Below, in pieces: positions 17,857 to 25,707 of a DNA stretch of 64,000 nucleotides. The notes beneath the pieces are model-generated. The model saw only the letters and a list, made by a program, of their open reading frames with translations. It did not search any database and was not told the origin of the DNA. The first letter of the stretch is position 1, and every line of letters begins with the position of its first letter. Origin of the DNA: Streptomyces sp. NRRL F-5135. GTDB taxonomy: Bacteria; Actinomycetota; Actinomycetes; Streptomycetales; Streptomycetaceae. Location: assembly GCF_000719775.1 (NCBI RefSeq), contig NZ_JOHR01000007.1:124001-188000 (forward strand), read 5' to 3'. The translations under genes and the position numbers were made by a program.

Positions 17857-18198
17857 GTGGCCCGTTCGCTCGACGGTCGTGTCCTGTCCCCGGTCGCCGA
17901 CCAGGCGCCGGGGCAGGTGGGTACCGCCACCCGCTTCGTCTACCACGAGGAGGAGGGACGGATCTGGGCCGAGTACGAAGGCGGCGACGTGGTCCGCGGC
18001 CATCTGGTCGGGACCCGCGCGGGCGACCGGCTGGACTTCCGCTACGTCCAGCTCAAGCGGGACGGCGGCACGTCCTCCGGCCACTGCCTCTCCACCGTCG
18101 TGGACCTCCCCGACGGCCGGGTGCGGCTGGACGAGACATGGGAGTGGGAGTCCCAGGAGGGCAGGGGGACGAGTGTGGTCGAGGAAGTCCGCTCCTGA
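17857..18198 (+). CDS. Conserved small hypothetical protein
   Basis: 113 residues with no membrane segment. The pattern of alternating strands (GRIWAEYEGGDVVRGHLVGTR, then DRLDFRYVQL and GRVRLDETWEWES) suggests a small beta-barrel of the lipocalin or nitrobindin kind. That is inference only. The GTG has AAAGGAG nine bases upstream. Its leader starts right behind the TPP riboswitch on the opposite strand, so the two share a divergent promoter region. Function unknown. Confidence 0.8.
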   Translation: MARSLDGRVLSPVADQAPGQVGTATRFVYHEEEGRIWAEYEGGDVVRGHLVGTRAGDRLDFRYVQLKRDGGTSSGHCLSTVVDLPDGRVRLDETWEWESQEGRGTSVVEEVRS

Positions 18199-18228
18199 CG
18201 TGACGTCAATTCTTGTGAGGTGGAACCG

Positions 18229-19488
18229 GTGAGCGAGCGGCCGGACCAGAGGGAACAGCCGGCACGGGCCGCGGCAGGCCGGCACGTGGTGGTCGTCGGC
18301 GCGGGCATGGCGGGCGTCCAGACCGCGGTGGCCCTGCGGGAACGGGGGTACGACGGCCGGATCACCCTGATCGGCGCCGAGCCGCACCCGCCGTACGACC
18401 GGCCACCGCTGTCCAAGGCGGTGCTGCTCGGTCAGACGGACAGCCCGGCTTTCGACGTCGACTTCGCGGCGCTCTCCGTGGAACTTCGGCTCGGGGTCGA
18501 GGTGACCGGCCTGCGCCCGGACACGCGCGAGATCGACACCGGCGCCGGGCCCGTCCCGTACGACGTGCTCGTCCTCGCCACCGGCGCCGAGCCGGTCCGG
18601 CTGCCCGGCACCGAGGGCGTGCCGGGCGTGTACACGCTCCGCACCCTGGACGACGCCGAGCAGCTGCGTCCCGTACTGGCGCGCCGGCGGGCGACCGTGA
18701 TCGTCGGGGCCGGGTGGATCGGCGCGGAGTTCGCCACGGCGGCCCGCGCGGCCGGGTGTTCCGTGACGGTCGTCGAGGCGGCGGACGTGCCTTTTTCCGG
18801 CGCCCTGCCCCCGGAAGTCGCCGCCCCCATGGCCGAGTGGTACGCCGAGAGCGGCGCCGAACTGCTCACTCGGGCGCGCGTGGCGTCGGTCGAGCCGGGC
18901 GGTCCCGGCGAGCCCGGGACGGTCGCGCTCGCGGACGGCCGGCTGCTGCCCGCCGAAGCGGTGGTCGTGGGCATCGGCGCGCGCCCCGCGACGGGCTGGC
19001 TCGCGGGCTCGGGCATCGCGCTCGAACCGGACGGCTCGATCACGGCGGACGACCGGCTGCAGGCCTCGCTGCCCGGGGTGTACGCGGTGGGCGACTGCGC
19101 CTCGTTCCCATCGGCCCGCTACGGCGAACGGCTCCTCGTCCACCACTGGGACAACGCGCTCCAGGGACCGCGTACGGTCGCGGCCCAGGTGACCGGCGAG
19201 ACGGAGCGGCGCTACGACCCGGTGCCGTACTTCTGGTCGGAGCAGTTCGGCCGGTTCGTGCAGTACGCGGGTCACCACGCGGCGGCCGACGCCCTGGTGT
19301 GGCGCGGCGACCCCGCGGAGGCCGCGTGGTCGGTGGTCTGGCTGCGGGACGGGGTGCTGGTGGCTCTGCTCGCCGTGGGCCGGCCCCGGGACCTGGCGCA
19401 GGGACGCAAGCTGATCGAGGCGGGGGCGCGGCTGGACCGGGAGCGGGCCGGGGACCCGGCCGTACCACTGCGCAAGGCGGCGCTCTGA
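18229..19488 (+). CDS. Ferredoxin/rubredoxin reductase-like FAD/NAD(P) oxidoreductase
   Basis: 419 residues from the GTG at 18229, which has GAGGTGG upstream; an in-frame GTG at 18220 has no such site. Two Rossmann folds are visible: FAD binding at VVGAGMAGVQT (22-32) and NAD(P)H binding at VIVGAGWIGAEFA. YDRPPLSK near 56-63 and VYAVGDCASF are diagnostic of the BenA/CamA-type ferredoxin reductase group. A C-terminal reductase domain has YFWSEQFG. The redox partner is not encoded nearby. Confidence 0.9.
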   Translation: MSERPDQREQPARAAAGRHVVVVGAGMAGVQTAVALRERGYDGRITLIGAEPHPPYDRPPLSKAVLLGQTDSPAFDVDFAALSVELRLGVEVTGLRPDTREIDTGAGPVPYDVLVLATGAEPVRLPGTEGVPGVYTLRTLDDAEQLRPVLARRRATVIVGAGWIGAEFATAARAAGCSVTVVEAADVPFSGALPPEVAAPMAEWYAESGAELLTRARVASVEPGGPGEPGTVALADGRLLPAEAVVVGIGARPATGWLAGSGIALEPDGSITADDRLQASLPGVYAVGDCASFPSARYGERLLVHHWDNALQGPRTVAAQVTGETERRYDPVPYFWSEQFGRFVQYAGHHAAADALVWRGDPAEAAWSVVWLRDGVLVALLAVGRPRDLAQGRKLIEAGARLDRERAGDPAVPLRKAAL

Positions 19489-19670
19489 GGCAGGCGCCCG
19501 CCCGGTGGCGGCTCGTGGAGCGGCCGGGTACAGGACGGCCGGGCACCTTGCGTCCAGGCACAGGGCGGCCGGGCACAGAGCGGCCGAGCACACAGAGCGG
19601 TTGCCTGCGGACCAAATCCGCTCATGTCGCACGACGCCCCCCTGCGGGGTGCCTTGAGTACCGTCTGTCA

Positions 19671-19698
19671 GTCACAGGTGGCAGGCTTGTCCTGTGAC
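19671..19698. promoter_or_regulatory. Inverted repeat spanning the start of the Rv2175c-type gene
   Basis: Perfect 8-bp arms GTCACAGG (19671-19678) and CCTGTGAC (19691-19698), 12 bases apart. The right arm contains the GTG start at 19694. It could be an operator for the encoded DNA-binding protein or an mRNA hairpin over the start. Confidence 0.45.
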
Positions 19699-20059
19699 CG
19701 AGATTGACGCAAAGATCGATGCTCTCGTCCCCGCCTGGCTCCATCTGCCGGACATCGCGGACATGCTCGACGTCGAGGTGACGCGGGTGCGGCAGCTGGT
19801 GAAGGAAGGCCAGCTGATCGCGGTGCGCCGTGGTGAGAACAGGACCCTTCAGGTACCCGCCGCCTTCATCGACGGCAGCAAGGTCGTCAAGGGGCTCGCC
19901 GGGACCCTGACCCTGCTGAGGGACGACGGCTTCACCGACGAAGAGATGCTGGAGTGGCTCTTCACCCCCGACCCGAGTCTGCCGGGCACCCCCGCGCAGG
20001 CGCTCGGCGAGAATCGCGGCACGGAGGTGAAGCGCCGCGCCCAGGCGCTCGCCGTCTGA
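19694..20059 (+). CDS. Rv2175c-family DNA-binding protein
   Basis: 121 residues. The N-terminal half is a winged-helix-like HTH (WLHLPDIADMLDVEVTRVRQ), the rest is the family-specific helical region. In Mycobacterium tuberculosis Rv2175c binds DNA and is a substrate of the Ser/Thr kinase PknL encoded next door. Here a PASTA kinase lies 0.9 kb downstream on the same strand, so the linkage is kept. The many Thr residues near the N-terminus are candidate phospho-sites by analogy only. Confidence 0.9.
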   Translation: MTEIDAKIDALVPAWLHLPDIADMLDVEVTRVRQLVKEGQLIAVRRGENRTLQVPAAFIDGSKVVKGLAGTLTLLRDDGFTDEEMLEWLFTPDPSLPGTPAQALGENRGTEVKRRAQALAV

Positions 20060-20146
20060 GGACCTCACCACCAGCGGTGCGCGGCGGGTCGGCATCACCA
20101 CCCGCCGCGCGCCGCCGACCGCCGACACGAGGGGGGACGTTTTCCC

Positions 20147-20848
20147 ATGCCCGCATCCGTATCCGAGGCGTCGACCGCGGCCGTACCGGGAGCGCGCACG
20201 GCCCGCGCGCCGCTCGCCGACGCCCGTCTCTACCTGTGCACGGACGCCCGTAAGCGCCAGGGTGACCTGCCCGAGTTCCTGGACGCCGTCCTGGCGTCCG
20301 GTGTGGACGTCGTGCAGCTCCGGGAGAAGGGCATGGAGGCCGCCGAGGAGCTGGAGCACCTGGAGGTCTTCGCGGACGCCTGCCGCCGCCACGGCCGGCT
20401 GCTCGCGGTGAACGACCGGGCGGACGTGGCGCACGCCTCCGGCGCCGGCGTGCTGCATCTGGGCCAGGGCGACCTGCCCGTTCCGGCCGCCCGCGCGATC
20501 CTCGGGGACGGACCGCTGATCGGCCGTTCCACGCACGCGGAGAGCGAGGCGGCCGCGGCCGCCGTCGAGCCGGGCGTGGACTACTTCTGCACGGGCCCCT
20601 GCTGGCCCACTCCGACCAAGCCCGGCCGCCACGCGCCCGGCCTCGGCCTGGTGCGGTACGCGGCGTCGCTGGCCACCGAGCGGCCCTGGTTCGCGATCGG
20701 CGGGATCGACGCGGACAACCTCGACGAGGTGCTGGACGCGGGCGCGCGCAGGATCGTGGTCGTACGGGCGATCACCGACGCCGAGGACCCGGCCGCGGCG
20801 ACGGCGGCCCTGGCCGCGCGCGTACGGGAGCGGGCCGAGGCGGACTGA
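20147..20848 (+). CDS. thiE: Thiamine phosphate synthase ThiE
   Basis: 233 residues. It joins hydroxymethylpyrimidine diphosphate with thiazole phosphate. Family segments are [27 protein letters not shown], the phosphate loop [13 protein letters not shown] and AIGGID. The N-terminal 25 residues are an Ala-rich extension. The ATG has GAGGGGGGA upstream. Unlike thiO-S-G it has no TPP riboswitch in its 87-base leader, so its control is separate. Confidence 0.95.
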   Translation: MPASVSEASTAAVPGARTARAPLADARLYLCTDARKRQGDLPEFLDAVLASGVDVVQLREKGMEAAEELEHLEVFADACRRHGRLLAVNDRADVAHASGAGVLHLGQGDLPVPAARAILGDGPLIGRSTHAESEAAAAAVEPGVDYFCTGPCWPTPTKPGRHAPGLGLVRYAASLATERPWFAIGGIDADNLDEVLDAGARRIVVVRAITDAEDPAAATAALAARVRERAEAD

Positions 20849-20985
20849 GCGGGCGGGGGGCGGTCGGACGCGCCCGCACACCGACCGCGGGCGGACCCGT
20901 CCGCCGACACCCGGCAAGACGCCCGGCGCGTCACAGCTCCGCCGCGGTACCGCTACCGCCCCGCCTCCCTGTCCGTCCCTGCTCG

Positions 20986-20991
20986 TAGACT
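20986..20991 (+). promoter_or_regulatory. -10 box of the PASTA kinase gene, leaderless type
   Basis: TAGACT ends 7 bases before the GTG at 20999. Transcription would start at or next to the start codon, leaving no leader. Confidence 0.6.
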
Positions 20992-20998
20992 CGGGCCC

Positions 20999-22966
20999 GT
21001 GGACACGACCCTTCAGGACCCCCTCGTCGGGCAGCTGCTCGACGGCCGTTATCGCGTCGACGCGCGCATCGCCGTCGGCGGTATGGCCACGGTCTACCGG
21101 GCCGTCGACACCCGGCTCGACCGTGAGCTGGCCCTCAAGGTGATGCATCCGAACCTGGCCACCGACGCCTCGTTCGTGGAGCGGTTCATCCGGGAGGCCA
21201 AGTCGGTGGCCCGGCTGGCGCACCCCAACGTGGTCGGGGTGTTCGACCAGGGCGCGGAGGGCGCGTACGTCTACCTCGCGATGGAGTACGTCGCGGGCTG
21301 CACGCTCCGTGACGTCCTGCGGGATCGCGGCGCGCTCCAGCCGCGCGCCGCGCTGGACATCCTGGAGCCCGTGCTCGCCGCGCTCGGCGCCGCGCACCGG
21401 GCCGGGTTCGTGCACCGGGACATGAAGCCGGAGAACGTGCTCATAGGGGACGACGGCCGGGTGAAGGTCGCCGACTTCGGGCTGGTCAGGGCGGTCGGCG
21501 ACGTCACGAACACCACGGGCACCGTCCTCGGCACGGTCTCGTACCTCGCGCCGGAGCAGATCGAGTACGGCGAGTCCGACACCCGGGTCGACGTGTACGC
21601 CTGCGGGGTCGTCCTCCACGAGATGCTGACCGGCGCCAAGCCGCACGCGGGAGACACCCCCGCGCAGGTCCTCTACCGCCATCTGAACGAGGACGTCCCG
21701 CCGCCCTCGGCCGCCGTCCCGGGCCTCGCCCCGGAGCTGGACGAGCTGGTCGCGGCGGCCGCGGCCCGGGATCCCGGGGCCCGGCCGTACGACGCGGTCG
21801 CCCTGCTCGCGCTGGTCCGCCGGGCCCGTGCCGCGCTCGACGACGCCCAGCTGGACGCCGTACCGCCGCGGGCCCGGCCGGAGCCGGCGGACGGCGCGGA
21901 GGGAGCCGACGGGGCACGGGCCGGTACGGGCTCCGAGGGGCGTACGACCGTCATCCCGCGCATCCTGCCCGCCGAGGAGGTGCCGGAGGACACTCCCGTC
22001 AGCCACACCGCCCGGCTGGAGATGGAGCCCCCGGACGGTGCGGTCCCGCCGCCCCGCGGGCGTGGACCCGGCCGGCCGGGTCCACGCCGGGGCGTACTCG
22101 TGGCGGTCGCCGCGGTCCTGCTGGTCCTCGGCATCGGCACCGGTGTCTGGTACATCAACTCGGGCCAGTTCACCCGGGTCCCGTCCGTCCTCGGCAAGAC
22201 CGAGGCGGCGGCGCGGGAACGGCTCTCCGACGAGGGCCTCGGCACGGAGGTCGCGAAGGACTTCAGCGACACCTACGAGCGCGGCACGGTCATGCGTACC
22301 GACCCCGAGCCCCGCACCAGGATCCGGGGGAACGGCACGGTGACGCTCGTGATCTCGCGCGGCCCCGAGACCGTCCAGGTCCCGGACCTGGCCGGCCTGG
22401 ACCTGGCCGGGGCCGAGCAGGCCCTGAAGAAGGCCGGGCTCGCGCCGGGGCTGGTGACCCGGTCCTTCGACGAGAACGTCGCGCAGGGGGCCGTGATCCG
22501 CTCGGCCCCCGCCGCCGGGACGGTCGTACGGCCCGACTCCGGGGTCGCGCTCACGGTGAGCCGGGGCGCGCCCGTCGACGTGCCCGATGTGACCGGCGAG
22601 ACGGCCGAAGACGCCACCGCCACGCTCCGGGAGGCGGGGCTGCGCGTCAAGATCGCGCGGGCCCGGGTCGAATCCCCCGAGGACGCCGGGTCCGTCGCCC
22701 GCCAGTCCCCCGCCGAGGGCGGCCGGCTCGCCCAGGGCGACACCGTCACCCTGACGCTCTCCAAGGGCCCGCGCATGGTCTCCGTACCGGACGTCACGGG
22801 ACGGTCGATCGACGAGGCCACGAGCACGCTGGCAGCGGCGGGCTTCGAGGTCGAGGTCAAGCGCGGTTTCCCGTTCCTGAGCGACTCGGTGTCCGAGCAG
22901 TCCGTCCGGGGCGGCGAGCGGGCCCCCGAAGGCAGCACGATCACACTCAGGACCAAGGGGCTCTAG
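20999..22966 (+). CDS. PASTA-domain Ser/Thr protein kinase
   Basis: 655 residues. The Hanks-type kinase domain spans about 18-280: Gly loop GGMATVY (27-33), Lys47, HRDMKPEN (139-146) and DFG (159-161). An acidic linker, one membrane helix (about 365-385) and four extracellular PASTA repeats follow, each opening with VP-like motifs (VPSVLGK, VPDLAG, VPDVTG, VPDVTG). PASTA repeats bind muropeptides or lipid II, linking wall state to phosphorylation. The Rv2175c-type gene is a likely substrate gene; the nfo gene starts 5 bases after the stop. Confidence 0.95.
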   Translation: MDTTLQDPLVGQLLDGRYRVDARIAVGGMATVYRAVDTRLDRELALKVMHPNLATDASFVERFIREAKSVARLAHPNVVGVFDQGAEGAYVYLAMEYVAGCTLRDVLRDRGALQPRAALDILEPVLAALGAAHRAGFVHRDMKPENVLIGDDGRVKVADFGLVRAVGDVTNTTGTVLGTVSYLAPEQIEYGESDTRVDVYACGVVLHEMLTGAKPHAGDTPAQVLYRHLNEDVPPPSAAVPGLAPELDELVAAAAARDPGARPYDAVALLALVRRARAALDDAQLDAVPPRARPEPADGAEGADGARAGTGSEGRTTVIPRILPAEEVPEDTPVSHTARLEMEPPDGAVPPPRGRGPGRPGPRRGVLVAVAAVLLVLGIGTGVWYINSGQFTRVPSVLGKTEAAARERLSDEGLGTEVAKDFSDTYERGTVMRTDPEPRTRIRGNGTVTLVISRGPETVQVPDLAGLDLAGAEQALKKAGLAPGLVTRSFDENVAQGAVIRSAPAAGTVVRPDSGVALTVSRGAPVDVPDVTGETAEDATATLREAGLRVKIARARVESPEDAGSVARQSPAEGGRLAQGDTVTLTLSKGPRMVSVPDVTGRSIDEATSTLAAAGFEVEVKRGFPFLSDSVSEQSVRGGERAPEGSTITLRTKGL

Positions 22967-22971
22967 GACCG

Positions 22972-23826
22972 ATGCGCAACCCTGTCGGAAGCCATGTACC
23001 GGTGGCCGGCGGCCTGGCCAGGACGGGCCTGGCGTACGCCCGTGACCTGGGCGCGGAGACCGTCCAGGTCTTCGTCGCCAATCCGCGCGGCTGGGCCACG
23101 CCCACCGGGAACCCGGCGGAGGACGAGCGGTTCCGCGCGGAGTGCGCGGCCGGCGGGATCACGGCGTACGTCCATGCCCCCTACCTGATCAACTTCGGCT
23201 CGCACACCGAGGCGACCGCCGAGAAGTCGGTGGATTCGCTGCGGCACAGCCTGCGCCGGGGGCGGGAGATCGGCGCGCTGGGCGTGGTGGTGCACACCGG
23301 TTCGGCGACCGGCGGCCGGCCCCGCGAGGTGGCCCTCGCCCAGGTACGGGAGCGGATGCTGCCGCTCCTGGACGAGCTCACCCACGACGACGACCCCTTC
23401 CTGCTGTTGGAGTCGACGGCCGGGCAGGGCTTCTCGCTCTGCTCTCGGACCTGGGACTTCGGCCCCTACTTCGAGGCGCTGGACGCCCACCCGAAGCTGG
23501 GCGTCTGCCTGGACACCTGCCATGTCTTCGCGGCCGGGCACGACCTCACCGGGCCGCACGGGACGGGCCGGACCCTCGATCAACTGGTGGAGACGGTCGG
23601 GGCGGGCAGGCTGAAGCTGATCCACGCCAATGACTCGAAGGACGTGGCGGGCGCCTTCAAGGACCGGCACGAGAACATCGGCGCGGGCCGGATCGGCGAG
23701 GAGCCGTTCCGTGCGCTGTTCACGCACCCGGCGACCGAGAACGTCCCGCTGGTGATCGAGACCCCGGGCGGCAAGGCGGGGCACGCGGCGGACGTGGAAC
23801 GGCTGAAGAAGCTGCGCGACGGCTGA
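22972..23826 (+). CDS. nfo: Endonuclease IV-type deoxyribonuclease
   Basis: 284 residues, the normal length. This is an AP endonuclease TIM barrel with the metal-binding segments in order: VHAPYLINFGS, ESTAGQG, LDTCHVFAAGHD, HANDSKD, DRHENIGAG and VIETPGG. All three-metal ligands appear present. It acts in base excision repair at abasic sites. It is coded 5 bases behind the kinase gene and is probably co-transcribed with it. Confidence 0.93.
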   Translation: MRNPVGSHVPVAGGLARTGLAYARDLGAETVQVFVANPRGWATPTGNPAEDERFRAECAAGGITAYVHAPYLINFGSHTEATAEKSVDSLRHSLRRGREIGALGVVVHTGSATGGRPREVALAQVRERMLPLLDELTHDDDPFLLLESTAGQGFSLCSRTWDFGPYFEALDAHPKLGVCLDTCHVFAAGHDLTGPHGTGRTLDQLVETVGAGRLKLIHANDSKDVAGAFKDRHENIGAGRIGEEPFRALFTHPATENVPLVIETPGGKAGHAADVERLKKLRDG

Positions 23827-23865
23827 CGCGTGCCGCGCGACGGGACGCGCCGACGAGGGACCCGC

Positions 23866-24498
23866 TTACAGCTCCGGCCCGTCCCCCGGCCGTTCCTGGT
23901 AGGTGTAGCGCTGCTCGGCCCAGGGATCGCCGATGTTGTGGTAGCCGCGCTCCTCCCAGAAGCCCCGCCGGTCCGCGGTCATGTACTCGACCCCGCGCAC
24001 CCATTTGGGCCCCTTCCAGGCGTACAGCGCCGGAACGACGAGCCGGAGCGGAAAGCCGTGCTCCGCGGTGAGCGGTTCGCCGTCCTTGTGGGTCGCGAAG
24101 ATCGTACGGCCCGAGAGGAAGTCGGACATCCGGAGATTGGAACTGAAGCCGTACTCGGCCCACACCATGACGTGCGTGGCCTCGGGCGCGGGCGGCGCCA
24201 ATTCCGCGACCGTACGGGCGGGAACACCGCCCCATTCGGCCCCCACCATGCTGTACTTCGTCACACAGTGGAGATCGGCGACAACGGTGGAGAAAGGGAG
24301 CGCCGAGAACTCCTCGTGGTTCCAGCGGTGTTTGTCCCCGTCGGCCGTGGCACCGAAGACCCGGAATTCCCAGCGCTCCGGCCGGAACTTCGGTACGGGC
24401 CCGTAATGCGTGACCGGCCAGCCGCGCTGCAGCCGCTGTCCCGGTGGTAGCTCCGGACGTTCCGGCTGACGATTCTCCCGGCTCTCCGGCTGACCCAT
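23866..24498 (-). CDS. Sulfite oxidase-like molybdopterin-binding protein
   Basis: 210 residues. It has the oxidoreductase molybdopterin-binding fold with the molybdenum-ligand Cys78 in DLHCVTKYS, and later GFPLRLVVP and KWVRGVEYM, as in YedY/SUOX-type domains. There is no twin-Arg signal, membrane helix or dimerisation domain, so it is likely cytosolic and short. The physiological substrate cannot be inferred. It is divergent from the bacterioferritin gene, 153 bases apart. Confidence 0.9.
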   Translation of the reverse strand: MGQPESRENRQPERPELPPGQRLQRGWPVTHYGPVPKFRPERWEFRVFGATADGDKHRWNHEEFSALPFSTVVADLHCVTKYSMVGAEWGGVPARTVAELAPPAPEATHVMVWAEYGFSSNLRMSDFLSGRTIFATHKDGEPLTAEHGFPLRLVVPALYAWKGPKWVRGVEYMTADRRGFWEERGYHNIGDPWAEQRYTYQERPGDGPEL

Positions 24499-24651
24499 GC
24501 CTTACATGGTGACAGACCGGGAGGGGTGGTCACGACCAGGTCAGCACCAATACGGCCAACTCATACTAAGCATGCACTTACTGGACGACATCCGGTCACG
24601 GTGCGAAGATGCGCGCATCCCGCCCGTCACCCGTGGAAGGAGCCGTGCGCG

Positions 24652-25131
24652 ATGCAGGGCGATCCCGAGGTCATCGAATTTCTCAACGAGCAGCTGACCG
24701 GCGAACTCACCGCGATCAATCAGTACTTCCTGCACGCCAAAATGCAGGAGAATTTCGGCTGGACGAAGCTGGCCGCGTACACCCGGTCCGAGTCGTTCGA
24801 CGAGATGAGGCACGCCGAGACGCTCACCGACCGGATTCTCTTCCTGGAAGCGCTGCCGAACTACCAGCGCCTCTTCCACGTGCGCGTCGGCCAGACGGTC
24901 ACCGAGATGTTCCGGGCGGACCGGCAGGTCGAGGTGGAGGCGATCGACCGCCTCAAGCGCGGTATCGATGTCATGCGCTCCAAGGGCGACCACACGTCCA
25001 AGCGCATCTTCGAGGCGATCCTCGCGGACGAGGAACACCACATCGACTACCTCGACACCCAGCTCGAGCTGGTGGAGAAGCTCGGGGAGCCGCTGTACAT
25101 CGCGCAGGTCATCAAGCAGCCGGACAGCTGA
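24652..25131 (+). CDS. bfr: Bacterioferritin
   Basis: 159 residues from an ATG with GAAGGAG upstream. All di-iron ligands of the ferroxidase centre are in place: Glu18, Glu51, His54, Glu94, Glu127 and His130. Heme ligand Met52 is present, so it should form the 24-mer heme-containing iron store. No recognisable iron box lies upstream. The gene for its ferredoxin partner (bfd) is convergent, 40 bases away. Confidence 0.96.
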   Translation: MQGDPEVIEFLNEQLTGELTAINQYFLHAKMQENFGWTKLAAYTRSESFDEMRHAETLTDRILFLEALPNYQRLFHVRVGQTVTEMFRADRQVEVEAIDRLKRGIDVMRSKGDHTSKRIFEAILADEEHHIDYLDTQLELVEKLGEPLYIAQVIKQPDS

Positions 25132-25170
25132 CCCACCGACCCGGCCGCGGGCGGAGCGGCACCGCGCCCG

Positions 25171-25515
25171 TCAGGCCGCCTCGGCCGGACCCGGCCGTCC
25201 GTACGCGGCCGCCGTGAACGCGGGGTCGCTGAACGCGGACTCGGCGAACGCGGGTTCCGGGGAGCCGTCGGGCAGGGCGACGGAAGCGGCCGGCGGGACG
25301 GGCTCGGCCGACGACGGGAGCGCCGCGGCCCGGTCGAGCAGTTCCCGGCTCGGGCAGCCGCCGCGGCCGAGGATCGACTGGATGCGGCGTACGCACGATC
25401 CGCAGTCGGTGCCCGCCTTGCTGGCGGAGGCTATCCGGCGGGGGGTGCAGGCACCGGCCGCCGCGTGTTCCCTCACCTGCGCCTCGGTGATGCCGAAGCA
25501 CGAGCAGACGTACAC
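25171..25515 (-). CDS. bfd: Bacterioferritin-associated ferredoxin
   Basis: 114 residues from GTG 25515, chosen because AGGGAGG lies 8 bases upstream and because it puts the 2Fe-2S ligands at Cys4, Cys6, Cys38 and Cys41, the canonical Bfd spacing. The domain ends near residue 55; a 60-residue Ala/Pro/Ser-rich tail follows, longer than in enterobacterial Bfd. It donates electrons to mobilise iron from Bfr. An iron-box-like site lies about 60 bases upstream, so it should be induced under iron starvation. Confidence 0.9.
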   Translation of the reverse strand: MYVCSCFGITEAQVREHAAAGACTPRRIASASKAGTDCGSCVRRIQSILGRGGCPSRELLDRAAALPSSAEPVPPAASVALPDGSPEPAFAESAFSDPAFTAAAYGRPGPAEAA

Positions 25516-25573
25516 GCGCACCACCTCCCTGCGGGCTCGGTCGTTCGGCCGGGTCAGCCACCCCGGAACCCGG

Positions 25574-25592
25574 TGAGGCCAACCTAACCTTA
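25574..25592 (-). promoter_or_regulatory. DmdR1/IdeR-like iron box upstream of bfd
   Basis: The minus strand reads TAAGGTTAGGTTGGCCTCA, matching about 14 of 19 positions of the actinobacterial iron-box consensus as I recall it (TTAGGTTAGGCTAACCTAA). Its place just upstream of bfd fits repression by the iron-bound regulator. Confidence 0.75.
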
Positions 25593-25632
25593 CCTGCCGC
25601 CCCGGTGGCACGAAAGCCGGGTAAGCGCCGAT

Positions 25633-25671
25633 GGGGCACGGATCACATGGTTTCCCATGGATCCGTGCCCC
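25633..25671 (-). terminator. Terminator of the DAHP synthase gene
   Basis: Long stem with arms 25633-25650 and 25655-25671, a one-base bulge and a short loop, just downstream of the leftward DAHP synthase gene. Confidence 0.7.
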
Positions 25672-25707
25672 GTCGTCATGGTTCGCCCGGCCCGTACCGG
25701 GCCGTGC

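Noticed and set aside
18201..18208. TGACGTCA palindrome between the small hypothetical gene and the flavoprotein gene
   Set aside because: An 8-bp palindrome is expected by chance in 64 kb; no second copy or regulator nearby.
19489..19693. GCGGCCGGGCACAGA-like repeats after the ferredoxin reductase-like gene
   Set aside because: Imperfect, short and without inverted structure; simple slippage in a GC-rich spacer explains them.
20060..20146. TPP riboswitch in front of thiE
   Set aside because: The 87-base gap has none of the conserved CTGAGA or ACCTGA blocks.
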